A stretch of DNA of 38,854 nt from a virus. The translations under genes and the position numbers were made by a program. The stretch covers positions 1 through 38,854 of IMG/VR virus record IMGVR_UViG_3300044623_000555, one strand, 5' to 3'. The notes beneath the pieces were generated by a model, which ran no database searches, had not been told where the DNA came from, and worked only from the letters and a program-made list of their open reading frames with translations. Positions 1 to 6,445 of the stretch are shown piece by piece; within the stretch, counting starts at the first letter, position 1, and each line of letters begins with the position of its first letter.

Positions 1-126
1 GTGCATTGTTTGATGGCAATGCGCCAAGAAGCGCAATCCTCTTTCACGCTTGCGCTCTTCCCAACCGTTGGTTGGATCTGTAACAAACTTTCCGTCAAGT
101 GTTTCAAGAACATCTTGCCACAGTTG
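1..126. repeat. Terminal direct repeat, left copy (identical to 38712-38837)
   Basis: Bases 1-126 are identical to 38712-38837. The DUF932 reading frame passes across the joined ends without interruption, so this is best read as the overlap of a circular or permuted genome, not as two real copies in one molecule. Confidence 0.93.
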
Positions 127-828
127 TTTTGACTGCGAAACACTCATTGACTTAGAAGAAAGGCTAGTGGCAATTTGCTGACCCTTTTTGATGTTTGCGT
201 ACCACCGGGAAATGTCAGTTTGCAATTCTTCAACACGGGCTGAAATGTTGTGCGTGTGTCGAAAGCACCAACCATTTTTAGCAGCGTCAATTGCGCTGTG
301 AAATGTGTTGCTGCAAACGACTCGCACACTTGTAGGAATTACTCGCATTGCCATTGTTCCGTCATGGGCATTGGCAATCATTAAATAGGGTGTTGCAAAA
401 TCTTCACACCCGGTCATGTCAACGGTTGGTGACCGCAGCAACATCCATACTCGTCTGCCACCTTGAATACTCCCGGCAGATTCAACTTCAACTCCGCGAT
501 CCTCTCCGGCTTGACGAAACGACCAAGCCAATTCAGCAAGGGTAGCATTCTGCACCGGGCTGTATGAACTACCAACAACCCCAAGAATGCTGTAATCATC
601 GCTGCGAACAAGCATCTTGTGAGATCCGGTAGCAATTCGCTTTGGCTCTTGCGAATCTAAATCAAATCCGCAAACCATCGACTCAGACTCAAGAACACTC
701 CATTCCATCTTGGCAATCCGCAAAGCAGCAAACGGGTTCGGGGCTCCTTCAACAACAGTACCCAAGCCGTGCCAAGCAGCCTTGTCTGCAAAAACCTGAC
801 CATCATTCGTTTCAATTTCGTGCGCCAT
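1..828 (-). CDS. DUF932 / TIGR03299-type phage protein, N-terminal 276 codons (continues at right end of contig)
   Basis: The reading frame opens at ATG 828-826 and stays open to base 1. The contig ends overlap, so it continues from 38711 down to a TGA at 38528-38526, giving 337 residues in all. The start MAHEIETNDG, then AAWHGLGTVV near residue 20, and the later segment with VVCSNTF and the H-T-H-N stretch are typical of the DUF932 phage/plasmid-like family. The function of that family is not settled; it is often linked to replication or plasmid and phage maintenance. A GGAGAC ribosome site lies 6 nt before the start, at the end of promoter/leader module E. The gene is a single-gene leftward unit ending at the terminator at 38432-38475. 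The family call is from recognised motifs; the role is unknown. Confidence 0.85.
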   Translation of the reverse strand, partial: MAHEIETNDGQVFADKAAWHGLGTVVEGAPNPFAALRIAKMEWSVLESESMVCGFDLDSQEPKRIATGSHKMLVRSDDYSILGVVGSSYSPVQNATLAELAWSFRQAGEDRGVEVESAGSIQGGRRVWMLLRSPTVDMTGCEDFATPYLMIANAHDGTMAMRVIPTSVRVVCSNTFHSAIDAAKNGWCFRHTHNISARVEELQTDISRWYANIKKGQQIATSLSSKSMSVSQSKQLWQDVLETLDGKFVTDPTNGWEERKRERGLRFLAHCHQTMH

Positions 829-937
829 AACTTGTCTCCATGCCCTGCGTCCGGCAGGTGCGGTTGCCGTAATCTTTCGGCATGAGGATATTAACCCCGA
901 TTCATCGGGAAGTCAAGCAGCGGGGCGGCAATTCTAA
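829..937 (-). promoter_or_regulatory. Promoter/leader module E, drives DUF932 gene
   Basis: Read on the minus strand: an A-rich stretch, an AATTGCCGCCCCGC box, -35 TTGACT (916-911), a spacer holding the perfect inverted repeat CCCGAT-GA-ATCGGG (909-896), and -10 TTAATA or TAATAT (894-888). The leader follows with hairpin 1 (stem TGCCG/CGGCA, 882-865, loop containing AAAGAT) and hairpin 2 (stem CCTGC/GCAGG around loop CGGAC, 858-844), then GGAGAC and the ATG at 828. Its architecture matches modules A-D at 1846, 2951, 5347 and 38301. The stem bases differ from the other copies but still pair. Confidence 0.8.
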
Positions 938-1322
938 AGTTTTTTTAAACTGTTTGAAGTCAATCAAATTTAGTGCAACGGTGAACGCGAAGGAAACGAC
1001 CCCGTTTCCGGGGTCTTTTAGTGCAAACGGAGCCACGCTTCGGTTGTACGCCACGATTCCAAGCAGTATCGTTACTTGGTTCCATTTTGATATTCGGTTG
1101 ATATCCGCTGCCATCGTGAAGGAGCGCAAGCCCGAACAGGACATGGCGCGAGATAGGGTCAGTCCTCGCGTCTACACCGATCCCTCCCTACCGTGCCGGA
1201 GGGGCATTGCAACATTCTTGCAGCGGACTGCTTCACTCCCGGTGATTGAGCGGTAGAATGTGATCGCTCGGGTTTCGTCGCCGCACACTTTAGCAACACG
1301 CTCAAAGAGTGCAAGAGCAAAG
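938..1322. other. Hairpin-rich stretch without a convincing gene
   Basis: No open frame here has a ribosome site or a recognisable product. The stretch holds several short inverted repeats in series on the plus strand: GACCCC/GGGGTC (998-1015), CGCGAG/CTCGCG (about 1147-1170), CCCTCC/GGAGGG (about 1181-1202), TGCAA/TTGCA around 1210, GCAG-CGGA-CTGC (about 1216-1230) and GAGCG/CGCTC (about 1247-1270). It ends at a terminator (1323-1355). It could be a small structured RNA, a replication origin region or a divergent regulatory region; the sequence alone does not decide. One hairpin loop repeats the CGGA seen in the leader modules. Confidence 0.45.
998..1019 (+). terminator. Rho-independent terminator, rightward
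   Basis: Six-pair GC stem GACCCC (998-1003) / GGGGTC (1010-1015) with loop GTTTCC, followed by TTTTA. No gene on the plus strand lies just upstream, so it would end a short untranslated transcript or shield the region from read-through. Confidence 0.6.
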
Positions 1323-1355
1323 ACCGCCATATGTAAAAATATCGGCGGTTTTTCT
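1323..1355 (+). terminator. Rho-independent terminator, rightward
   Basis: Stem ACCGCC (1323-1328) / GGCGGT (1344-1349), extended inward by ATAT/ATAT with one bulged C, then TTTTTCT. It lies just before the first rightward gene, so it separates that gene from anything transcribed from 1020-1320. Confidence 0.75.
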
Positions 1356-1365
1356 ATTGAAGGGG

Positions 1366-1393
1366 TTGCGTTGTAGTGAGGTGTTGTTAATGT
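1366..1393 (+). promoter_or_regulatory. Possible leaderless promoter of the 1400 gene
   Basis: TTGCGT (1366-1371), 16-nt spacer, TAATGT (1388-1393). The 16-nt spacer and TTGC start match the leader modules. The distance from the -10 box puts the first transcribed base at about 1400, the A of the ATG, and there is no good ribosome site. The boxes are only partly consensus. Confidence 0.35.
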
Positions 1394-1399
1394 GGCAAG

Positions 1400-1897
1400 A
1401 TGATAAACACACTTGAAAAGCCTACATGGAATGAGACATGGCAAATGATTCGCGGGTTGTGGTCTGAGTGGGAACCGACCCCGCAAACCACTAAGTGGTT
1501 GTGGGAAAGATGGATGCCGCTTCATCAAGACAAATTAATGGATGCTGTCAAGCAGCATCGAATGGAAGCCGCATCGGAAAAATCAAACCGACCAATATTT
1601 AATCGCATCAACGATCTATACATAGAGAGAACGGTTCAGCAGCAACTCGTTGTTCACACGCGAGTTGAGAAAGAAAAAATACAGCCGCTTTCTGACAGAG
1701 ATTTTAAGGAGTGGGACAAGTGGGCTGCAAAGGTCATGGCAACTGCAACCGCTGAAGAAATCAAAGCCGCTCAAGAGGGTGTTGGCTTGCTTTCAATAAG
1801 TACCGAACGAGTTCTTGCTATTGCGGTGGATTTGTACCGCGAAAAGAATCTCACAAAATCTAGGAAAATACCGCCCGCGCCGCTTGCCCCCCGGTAG
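1400..1897 (+). CDS. Small replication-like protein, possibly helicase-loader type
   Basis: 165 residues. The first half (about 8-75) follows the pattern W-x-E-x-W...L...W.P......W....M...D.L..AV..H......P.....I, which resembles the helical N-terminal domain of phage helicase loaders of the G39P type. The rest is charged and ends in a short Pro-rich tail. If right, it would recruit the host DnaB helicase, which fits a genome with no helicase, primase or polymerase of its own. The resemblance is by pattern only and is weak. The last 50 bases of the gene also form the upstream part of promoter module A, so coding and regulatory sequence overlap. No clear ribosome site precedes the ATG. Confidence 0.5.
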   Translation: MINTLEKPTWNETWQMIRGLWSEWEPTPQTTKWLWERWMPLHQDKLMDAVKQHRMEAASEKSNRPIFNRINDLYIERTVQQQLVVHTRVEKEKIQPLSDRDFKEWDKWAAKVMATATAEEIKAAQEGVGLLSISTERVLAIAVDLYREKNLTKSRKIPPAPLAPR

Positions 1898-1969
1898 ATC
1901 GGTGCTATACTCTATATGTAAGGCAAGATGCCTTACCCGACCCGCCGGACGCGGATACAGGAGACAGTC
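1846..1969 (+). promoter_or_regulatory. Promoter/leader module A
   Basis: Upstream boxes AATCTCACAA and TACCGCCCGC lie inside the end of the preceding gene. -35 TTGCCC (1884-1889), 16-nt spacer holding CCGGTAGATCGG (1891-1902), -10 TATACT (1906-1911). Hairpin 1 is GTAAGGC-AAGAT-GCCTTAC (1918-1936), starting right at the expected first transcribed base. Hairpin 2 is CCGC-CGGAC-GCGG (1942-1954). Ribosome site AGGAGAC (1959-1965), ATG at 1970. The ATG at 1928 in hairpin 1 is in frame with the gene but is probably not the start. Confidence 0.85.
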
Positions 1970-2215
1970 ATGGAAACCACAGAAATCATTTACGAAGTAA
2001 CCGGAACCAAAGCATCTTGGACACGCGGCGGCACAATGCGATTTGTAGACCAAAACATCAAATCAGTTTGGATTGCCCGCCGAATTGCAAATCAATCATG
2101 GACAGCAACCGTTTGGACAGTTGATCCGATCACAGGCAAGCGCGTTCGGTTTGAAAATCAAAAGCAAGCAAAAATCGCGTATGCCGAATTCCTAAAAACC
2201 AACAAGGCTGTTTGA
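1970..2215 (+). CDS. Hypothetical early protein, 81 aa
   Basis: The start at 1970 is chosen because it follows AGGAGAC, although the frame is open up to an ATG at 1928 in the leader. The protein is small, basic and rich in Trp, Thr and Arg, with alternating hydrophobic stretches in the middle (WIARRIANQSW, ATVWTVD) that suggest a small beta fold. I do not recognise a family. It is the first gene of the module A unit with the three following small genes, a position typical of early host-takeover proteins in phages; that role is inference. Confidence 0.7.
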   Translation: METTEIIYEVTGTKASWTRGGTMRFVDQNIKSVWIARRIANQSWTATVWTVDPITGKRVRFENQKQAKIAYAEFLKTNKAV

Positions 2216-2240
2216 CAAATTTAATACCAAGGAGATCAAA

Positions 2241-2543
2241 ATGCCAAGTCAAACACGCAAACACCGCCGCTCATACAAAAATGCCGTTCGAGTAATCAAC
2301 AAGCGTATTTCAAACCTAGCAAGCCGAATTGATTTGGTTGCTAGCAAAGTTTGCCCGTCTTACGGCATGTCGTGGAGCGAACCAATTAATTCTGCAGCGC
2401 ACGGCGCATATGGAGATGAGGTGCGCCAATGGGCATATGAATTGGCTTTGCTTCAGCGCAAACTGTGGAGCGCGGAGTATTTCCAACACACCACTCACAA
2501 GCAACGTCGCATTTGGGCAGCAGAAGAAGCGAGTGAATCATGA
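2241..2543 (+). CDS. Hypothetical early protein, 100 aa
   Basis: Ribosome site AAGGAG at about 2229-2234, 6 nt before the ATG. The N-terminus is strongly basic (SQTRKHRRSYKN), followed by mostly helical sequence rich in Leu, Ala and Trp. No known family recognised; the basic start could contact nucleic acid. The stop overlaps the next start (ATGA), so translation is likely coupled. Confidence 0.7.
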   Translation: MPSQTRKHRRSYKNAVRVINKRISNLASRIDLVASKVCPSYGMSWSEPINSAAHGAYGDEVRQWAYELALLQRKLWSAEYFQHTTHKQRRIWAAEEASES

Positions 2544-2743
2544 ACGACATTCAACTTGCAACCTTTAGAACAATTGCTGACGCAATGCTTGGCAGCAACC
2601 GCATTTGGAATTGGCACTCCGACATTGACCGATGGGCTCCGGCTCAACAGTTAATTAGCGTGACCGAAAAACAAGCCCGCGATTGGCAGCGAAAGTACGG
2701 TGGCACGATTACTTGCGACTTCAAGATTGAGGCAAAGCCATGA
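2540..2743 (+). CDS. Hypothetical small protein, 67 aa
   Basis: Starts in a 4-base ATGA overlap with the preceding gene and ends in another with the next. The sequence has several Trp and His residues in the middle (NRIWNWHSDIDRW). No family recognised. The unbroken chain of ATGA overlaps supports it as real. Confidence 0.65.
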   Translation: MNDIQLATFRTIADAMLGSNRIWNWHSDIDRWAPAQQLISVTEKQARDWQRKYGGTITCDFKIEAKP

Positions 2744-2949
2744 TCAGATTCAACACCAATGCAAGATTAAATGAACTCATGGCTAAGAAGTCTGATGCCA
2801 TGACGGTGTTTACAAACGCCAAGATTGCCCACAGCAAAGCCGTTGCGGCATTGCCTGAAACGGCAGCACTCGCAGAGGCTCAAATTAAATTCAACAAAGC
2901 ATCTGTAGAGATGTTGAATTACCACAAGAAATTGAATCCGGAGACATAA
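2740..2949 (+). CDS. Hypothetical small helical protein, 69 aa
   Basis: ATGA overlap with the preceding gene. It is rich in Ala, Lys and Asn and looks wholly helical, with heptad-like spacing of Leu, Ala and Val from about residue 10 to 65. It is the last gene before promoter module B. No family recognised. Confidence 0.65.
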   Translation: MIRFNTNARLNELMAKKSDAMTVFTNAKIAHSKAVAALPETAALAEAQIKFNKASVEMLNYHKKLNPET

Positions 2950-2950
2950 A

Positions 2951-3078
2951 AGAATCTCACAATCTTTCAATAATTACCGCCCGCCCCTCTTGCATACCGA
3001 TGAATCGGGGGTATACTACTAATGTAAAGCAAGATGCTTTGCCCGCGACCCCCGGACGGGGAACACAAGGAGACTGAT
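2951..3078 (+). promoter_or_regulatory. Promoter/leader module B
   Basis: Upstream AATCTCACAATCTTT and AATTACCGCCCGC boxes, -35 TTGCAT (2990-2995), 16-nt spacer with the perfect inverted repeat CCGAT-GA-ATCGG (2997-3008), -10 TATACT (3012-3017). Hairpin 1 is GTAAAGC-AAGAT-GCTTTGC (3024-3042). Hairpin 2 is CCCC-CGGAC-GGGG (3049-3061). Ribosome site AAGGAGA (3067-3073). Compared with module A, both stems have changed on both sides while the loops are the same. Confidence 0.87.
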
Positions 3079-3381
3079 ATGGCACAACTACAAATTACAC
3101 CCGCAGTACTAAGTCAAACCTATCGGGGCAAGCCCGGAAAATGCTGCTGCGGATGCAGCGGAAACTACTACGAAGATGCAAAGACAATGCAGCGGTGCAT
3201 TAACAAGGTTGCAAAGCACATTGCAAACGGAGGCGAGTATCAACTTGGCGGGACATATATGTCGGCTGACATTGGGAATGTCCAATACAACATTTACTTC
3301 AACGACAATTGGAATGTTGAAGAGTTAAATGGCGTAATCGCAGTATGCAAGTCAGTAGCCCGAATTACTTTTAATGACTAA
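3079..3381 (+). CDS. Cys-cluster small protein, 100 aa
   Basis: The start at 3079 follows AAGGAGA; an in-frame ATG at 3034 lies in the leader hairpin and is not preferred. Residues about 17-28 hold a compact Cys cluster (KCCCGCSGNY), with a further Cys in the following helix, so metal binding is possible. The rest is a small alpha/beta sequence rich in Asn, Gly and Tyr. I have the impression that this Cys cluster occurs in other phage hypothetical proteins but cannot name a family. First gene of the module B unit. Confidence 0.7.
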   Translation: MAQLQITPAVLSQTYRGKPGKCCCGCSGNYYEDAKTMQRCINKVAKHIANGGEYQLGGTYMSADIGNVQYNIYFNDNWNVEELNGVIAVCKSVARITFND

Positions 3382-3391
3382 GGAACCCACC

Positions 3392-3754
3392 ATGAGAACT
3401 CAAAAACAAATTTTTGAAACAATGACATTGCGATTAGCAACTGCTGAAGGATCAATTGCTGAAGGCAACATGGACAATTACAGGCGTGATGCTGCTGTAG
3501 ATACTGCCAATGCGTTTATCTCGTTTGCGTGTGCAATTGGCATCTTTACTGCGAAAGACAGACTTGAATGGTCAGGGCGCATTTTGATAGCGCGAAACTA
3601 TGCGACCATGCGAAGGTTTCAATTAATGAAAGAAGAATTGGAAAAGGAAACAGAAAATGCAGTCAAGATTTTGGCTGCAAGTCATAGCGTAATTTCACCC
3701 CGTGCAGATGCGACCCCCTCTTGGATGCAGGGTCTACCTGTAGAAATGGATTGA
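3392..3754 (+). CDS. Hypothetical helical protein, 120 aa
   Basis: The start at 3392 follows AAGGA at 3380-3384; an ATG at 3374 overlapping the previous gene is less likely. The predicted product is mostly helical, with a hydrophobic stretch (FISFACAIGIF, about residues 42-52) too short to be a clear membrane segment, then an Arg/Glu-rich helix. No family recognised. It sits between the Cys-cluster gene and the recombination genes. Confidence 0.65.
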   Translation: MRTQKQIFETMTLRLATAEGSIAEGNMDNYRRDAAVDTANAFISFACAIGIFTAKDRLEWSGRILIARNYATMRRFQLMKEELEKETENAVKILAASHSVISPRADATPSWMQGLPVEMD

Positions 3755-3758
3755 TGCC

Positions 3759-4055
3759 ATGTTGACAGAAGAAGAAAAGTTTGCGTTGAAGATGTATCAA
3801 AGGTTGGTACAGGAAGATCCAAGGGAGGTTTTCCGTGACATGAGAAAACAAATCTTGCGCGATTTTGAGTTTGGCTACAAAGCGGGATTTGAAGGAAAGT
3901 ACGAAACCCACAAACTTCTGTATCCCGAATATGTTTTGTTAAATGACCAAGATCGACAGAAATTGCACTTGATGATTTTGCAATCATTGCAAGCGGGCGC
4001 ACAGGCTTTTACGGCTATAAGATTGACAAATTTATTAAACACGAAAGCGGAGTAA
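3759..4055 (+). CDS. Hypothetical protein, 98 aa
   Basis: Begins 4 bases after the preceding stop. Predicted helical throughout, with an acidic and basic N-terminal half and a Leu-rich C-terminal half. It ends just before the ERF gene, whose ribosome site GGAG lies in its last codons, so the two are probably translated together. It could be an accessory to recombination by position only. Confidence 0.65.
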   Translation: MLTEEEKFALKMYQRLVQEDPREVFRDMRKQILRDFEFGYKAGFEGKYETHKLLYPEYVLLNDQDRQKLHLMILQSLQAGAQAFTAIRLTNLLNTKAE

Positions 4056-4057
4056 TC

Positions 4058-4837
4058 ATGCAACGAAGCGAAACGATTGGAACTATCGCAAGCGCGATGG
4101 CGAAAGCAAATTTGGAAATCAAGAACCCTGAACTAGACGGGATCAACCCGCATTACAAGAGCAGGTTTGCCACTCTTGCGGCTGTGTTGAATGCCGTGCG
4201 GTCACCACTAGCAAAGCAAGGGATCGCCGTTCTACAGCCCGTCACAATGGATGGGAACTTCGTAGCGGTCACTACGACCCTTGCACACTCAAGCGGTGAG
4301 TGGATCTCTGAAACCCTGTCGTACCCGCTACCTGACCGTAGCACGGTGCAGCAGATTGGCTCGACTGTTTCCTACCTTCGGAGGTATTCACTTATTAGTT
4401 TCTGCGGTCTAGTGGGTGAGGATGACGATGGGGACTCTGATCGCCAAGCCCCTACTGAAGATCGCAAGCCCTTCAAGCCACAGAATGCCCGTGGAGCCAC
4501 CCCGGTTCAGGCGAAGCCCCAAGCCGCCCCAACGGCTGAAACCGCGCCCAAAGCCAACCCTGCCCCGGCATCCGGGGTGGCGGACGCGTTCCCGGATGAT
4601 GGTGAGTTCGTAGTACGGGTCAACAAGGTTGTTCGCAGGAAAGGAAAGCCGACTGCAATATCGGTTACAAGCGAAGACCATGGTGCTTGTTATGCATCCA
4701 CGCTTGTAGACGGCTACGCGGATTACCTTGAAGACATTACAGGGGAATTGGTTACCCTTGGGTTGACCCGAAACGGTTTGATTCTTGAAATTACTCACAT
4801 CACAAAGCCTGAGACAGTATCTAAACTAGAATTCTAA
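4058..4837 (+). CDS. erf: ERF-family single-strand annealing protein
   Basis: 259 residues. The N-terminal about 125 residues carry the ERF pattern: H-Y-K-S-R-F-A near residue 32-38, alternating hydrophobic strands, then YLRRYSL (106-112) followed by the acidic EDDDGD (121-126) that closes the domain. A Pro/Ala-rich linker (about 135-190) leads to a small beta-rich C-terminal part. ERF proteins anneal single-stranded DNA during phage recombination and genome circularisation. Ribosome site GGAG precedes the ATG. The gene ends 36 bases before a strong terminator. The next gene is a nuclease, a common partner for annealing proteins. Confidence 0.9.
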   Translation: MQRSETIGTIASAMAKANLEIKNPELDGINPHYKSRFATLAAVLNAVRSPLAKQGIAVLQPVTMDGNFVAVTTTLAHSSGEWISETLSYPLPDRSTVQQIGSTVSYLRRYSLISFCGLVGEDDDGDSDRQAPTEDRKPFKPQNARGATPVQAKPQAAPTAETAPKANPAPASGVADAFPDDGEFVVRVNKVVRRKGKPTAISVTSEDHGACYASTLVDGYADYLEDITGELVTLGLTRNGLILEITHITKPETVSKLEF

Positions 4838-4873
4838 GCCATTGGCTACGCCCCACACGGGCGAGTCAGTCTC

Positions 4874-4925
4874 CCCCCGCGCATCCGGTTCCTAGACGGG
4901 TCACCCATGCGCGGGGGTTTTCTTT
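4874..4925 (+). terminator. Strong rho-independent terminator after erf
   Basis: An 11-pair stem, CCCCCGCGCAT (4874-4884) / ATGCGCGGGGG (4907-4917), followed by TTTTCTTT. The next gene starts at 4926, directly after the T-run, and its only plausible ribosome site is the G-run in the 3' arm of this stem. Confidence 0.9.
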
Positions 4926-5345
4926 ATGCGCCCGATCTACGAACAGCCACACAATCGCAAGATGCAGCGCGAGTTGATTGCATTGCTTCGGGCTGAACGC
5001 CCGGAGTTGCATTGCATTGAAACGGATCGCCTTGAGCCGTATGACTTTGAATTTAAGCGTGACGGGAAAGTCACCGCAATTGTGGAAGTAAAGGTTCGGC
5101 AACTTTCGTTTTACCGATTCCCCAACTACATGATTGCCGCAAAGAAGTCTGATAATCTTCGCAGACTGTCACGCGAAATGAAATGCGGAGCGCATTTGCT
5201 TGTTGGATTTCCTGATGCGGCTGCGCTGTTTACATTTACCGACCAAGTATTTCCACGCGCACAGGCAGGACGCAAAGACCGCAATGACAAACAAGACATA
5301 GAACCATGCGAGTTTATTCCGCTGTCATTGTTTAGAAGGCTGTAA
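4926..5345 (+). CDS. PD-(D/E)XK-like nuclease (Holliday resolvase / VRR-NUC type)
   Basis: 139 residues. Motif D40-(13)-E54-V-K56 within a strand-turn-strand (YDFEFKR ... TAIVEVKVR) fits the core of the PD-(D/E)XK nuclease fold; a conserved Lys pair follows at the AAKKSDNL helix. The length fits small phage resolvases or RecB-like exonucleases. It probably cuts DNA in the recombination pathway with ERF. It starts immediately after a terminator, so it may be expressed only when transcription reads through or from RNA where the hairpin opens. The alternative start at 4962 has no ribosome site. Confidence 0.65.
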   Translation: MRPIYEQPHNRKMQRELIALLRAERPELHCIETDRLEPYDFEFKRDGKVTAIVEVKVRQLSFYRFPNYMIAAKKSDNLRRLSREMKCGAHLLVGFPDAAALFTFTDQVFPRAQAGRKDRNDKQDIEPCEFIPLSLFRRL

Positions 5346-5346
5346 A

Positions 5347-5471
5347 AGAATCTCACAATCTTTTGAGAATTACCGCCCGCGCCCCTTGCACCCCGCCGGA
5401 TCGGTGCTATACTACTGATGTAAGGCAAGATGCTTTACCCGACCCGCCGGACGCGGACACAGGAGACACTC
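5347..5471 (+). promoter_or_regulatory. Promoter/leader module C
   Basis: Upstream AATCTCACAATCTTTT and AATTACCGCCCGC boxes, -35 TTGCAC (5386-5391), 16-nt spacer with CCGCCGGATCGG (5393-5404; right half-site kept, left half changed), -10 TATACT (5408-5413). Hairpin 1 is GTAAGGC-AAGAT-GCTTTAC (5420-5438). Hairpin 2 is CCGC-CGGAC-GCGG (5444-5456). AGGAGAC follows, with the ATG at 5472. Confidence 0.87.
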
Positions 5472-5846
5472 ATGACAAACAGCAACGACATCAAGACGGT
5501 TGATCTCATCCCATTACTCGTCCGCGACCACGCTTTCAAGTTCTCAGTCGTGTTTTGCGAATACGCAAACAACATGAACGACAAGACTTGGGACGATGTA
5601 ATGCAGGTGTTTGCCGACTTCAAAAAGTGGCTCGACAAGGACAAGAATCACAATGCAAATGAAGCGTATGTATTTAATGACGAAGGTGACACCGAGTATC
5701 GCGAATCAACAAGTGATCGGTTGCAGCGTTACATGGACAACCTCAAGGAATTTCATGGCTCAGAAGTGACATCGTGGTCAACAGTTGATGACATCGTTTC
5801 AATCCTAAACTCGCTTGGATGCTCAATCGCCGACCAAGCCTTTTGA
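5472..5846 (+). CDS. Hypothetical acidic protein, 124 aa
   Basis: The start at 5472 follows AGGAGAC at the end of module C; the upstream in-frame ATG at 5430 lies in the leader. The protein is acidic, rich in Asp and Asn, and looks alpha-helical. No family recognised. It is the first gene of a run of small genes up to the HTH-like gene. Confidence 0.7.
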   Translation: MTNSNDIKTVDLIPLLVRDHAFKFSVVFCEYANNMNDKTWDDVMQVFADFKKWLDKDKNHNANEAYVFNDEGDTEYRESTSDRLQRYMDNLKEFHGSEVTSWSTVDDIVSILNSLGCSIADQAF

Positions 5847-5864
5847 CACACACAGGAGACACTC

Positions 5865-6260
5865 ATGTACACACCACAAGTAATTTTGCGAGGCGCGGCT
5901 CGAAGGAATAAGTTGGCAGTTACTATTGCCGGGATGATTGATGACAACTTTGAGGCAATGCTAAATAGCAACGGGCGAGAACAAGCCCGCATAGATCGTT
6001 ACAACGAAGCAGAGATTCAAAAGATCAAAACCCACAACGAGGCGTACATTGCCGTATTGGAGTCGGGCGGGATTATTAACTACCACCAAGGTACTAGGCT
6101 TTTGGACTTTAATGAGGGTAGCGCGGAAATCGCCATAGTCGCTTGGAAGAATCTGCAGGACGAGTTCTACAAGTACGAAAGCCTTGGTGACGGCAAGGGA
6201 GACTTTGAGGCTTGGGCGAACGCACGATCTAATTTGCCCGAATACGCGGAGGGTACTTAA
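5865..6260 (+). CDS. Hypothetical protein, 131 aa
   Basis: The ribosome site and start context (ACACAGGAGACACTCATG, 18 bases) is identical to that of the preceding gene, as if copied with it. The N-terminal segment is basic (ILRGAARRNK), the rest mixed and acidic. The stop overlaps the next start by one base (TAATG). No family recognised. Confidence 0.68.
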   Translation: MYTPQVILRGAARRNKLAVTIAGMIDDNFEAMLNSNGREQARIDRYNEAEIQKIKTHNEAYIAVLESGGIINYHQGTRLLDFNEGSAEIAIVAWKNLQDEFYKYESLGDGKGDFEAWANARSNLPEYAEGT

Positions 6261-6445
6261 TGTTTCCGCAAGACGAAATTGAGTTCAAGGCAGCAATGCC
6301 ACGCGATAACGAGGATGTGTTCGTCCGGGCAGCGTATTGGTTAGTGTGGGATGACCGCTATGGATGCCCGCAAGGACAATCTGCCCGCAAGGTTATAAAG
6401 TGCTTGCGAGATTTAGTCACACAGACTGCGGAGAATTGCAAATGA
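6260..6445 (+). CDS. Hypothetical small protein, 61 aa
   Basis: Starts in a TAATG overlap with the previous gene and ends in an ATGA overlap with the next. Acidic N-terminus, then an aromatic segment (AAYWLVWDDRYG), then a basic C-terminal part. No family recognised. Confidence 0.6.
   Translation: MFPQDEIEFKAAMPRDNEDVFVRAAYWLVWDDRYGCPQGQSARKVIKCLRDLVTQTAENCK

Noticed and set aside
1-126. Short direct terminal repeats as true virion ends
   Set aside because: The DUF932 gene crosses the join and the right end carries a fold-back, which fits an assembly overlap of a circular or permuted genome better.
882-1256. 124-codon frame on the plus strand and overlapping minus frames in the 829-1399 gap
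   Set aside because: No ribosome site or recognisable sequence; it runs through promoter module E and several hairpins.
1230-1300. tRNA-like AGCGGTAGA and GGTTTCG words
   Set aside because: No acceptor stem or proper D, anticodon and T arms can be formed at the right spacing. No tRNA was seen anywhere in the window.
1172-1330. 52-codon minus frame (MAVFALALFERV start)
   Set aside because: No ribosome site, and it overlaps the terminator and hairpins; no supporting neighbour.
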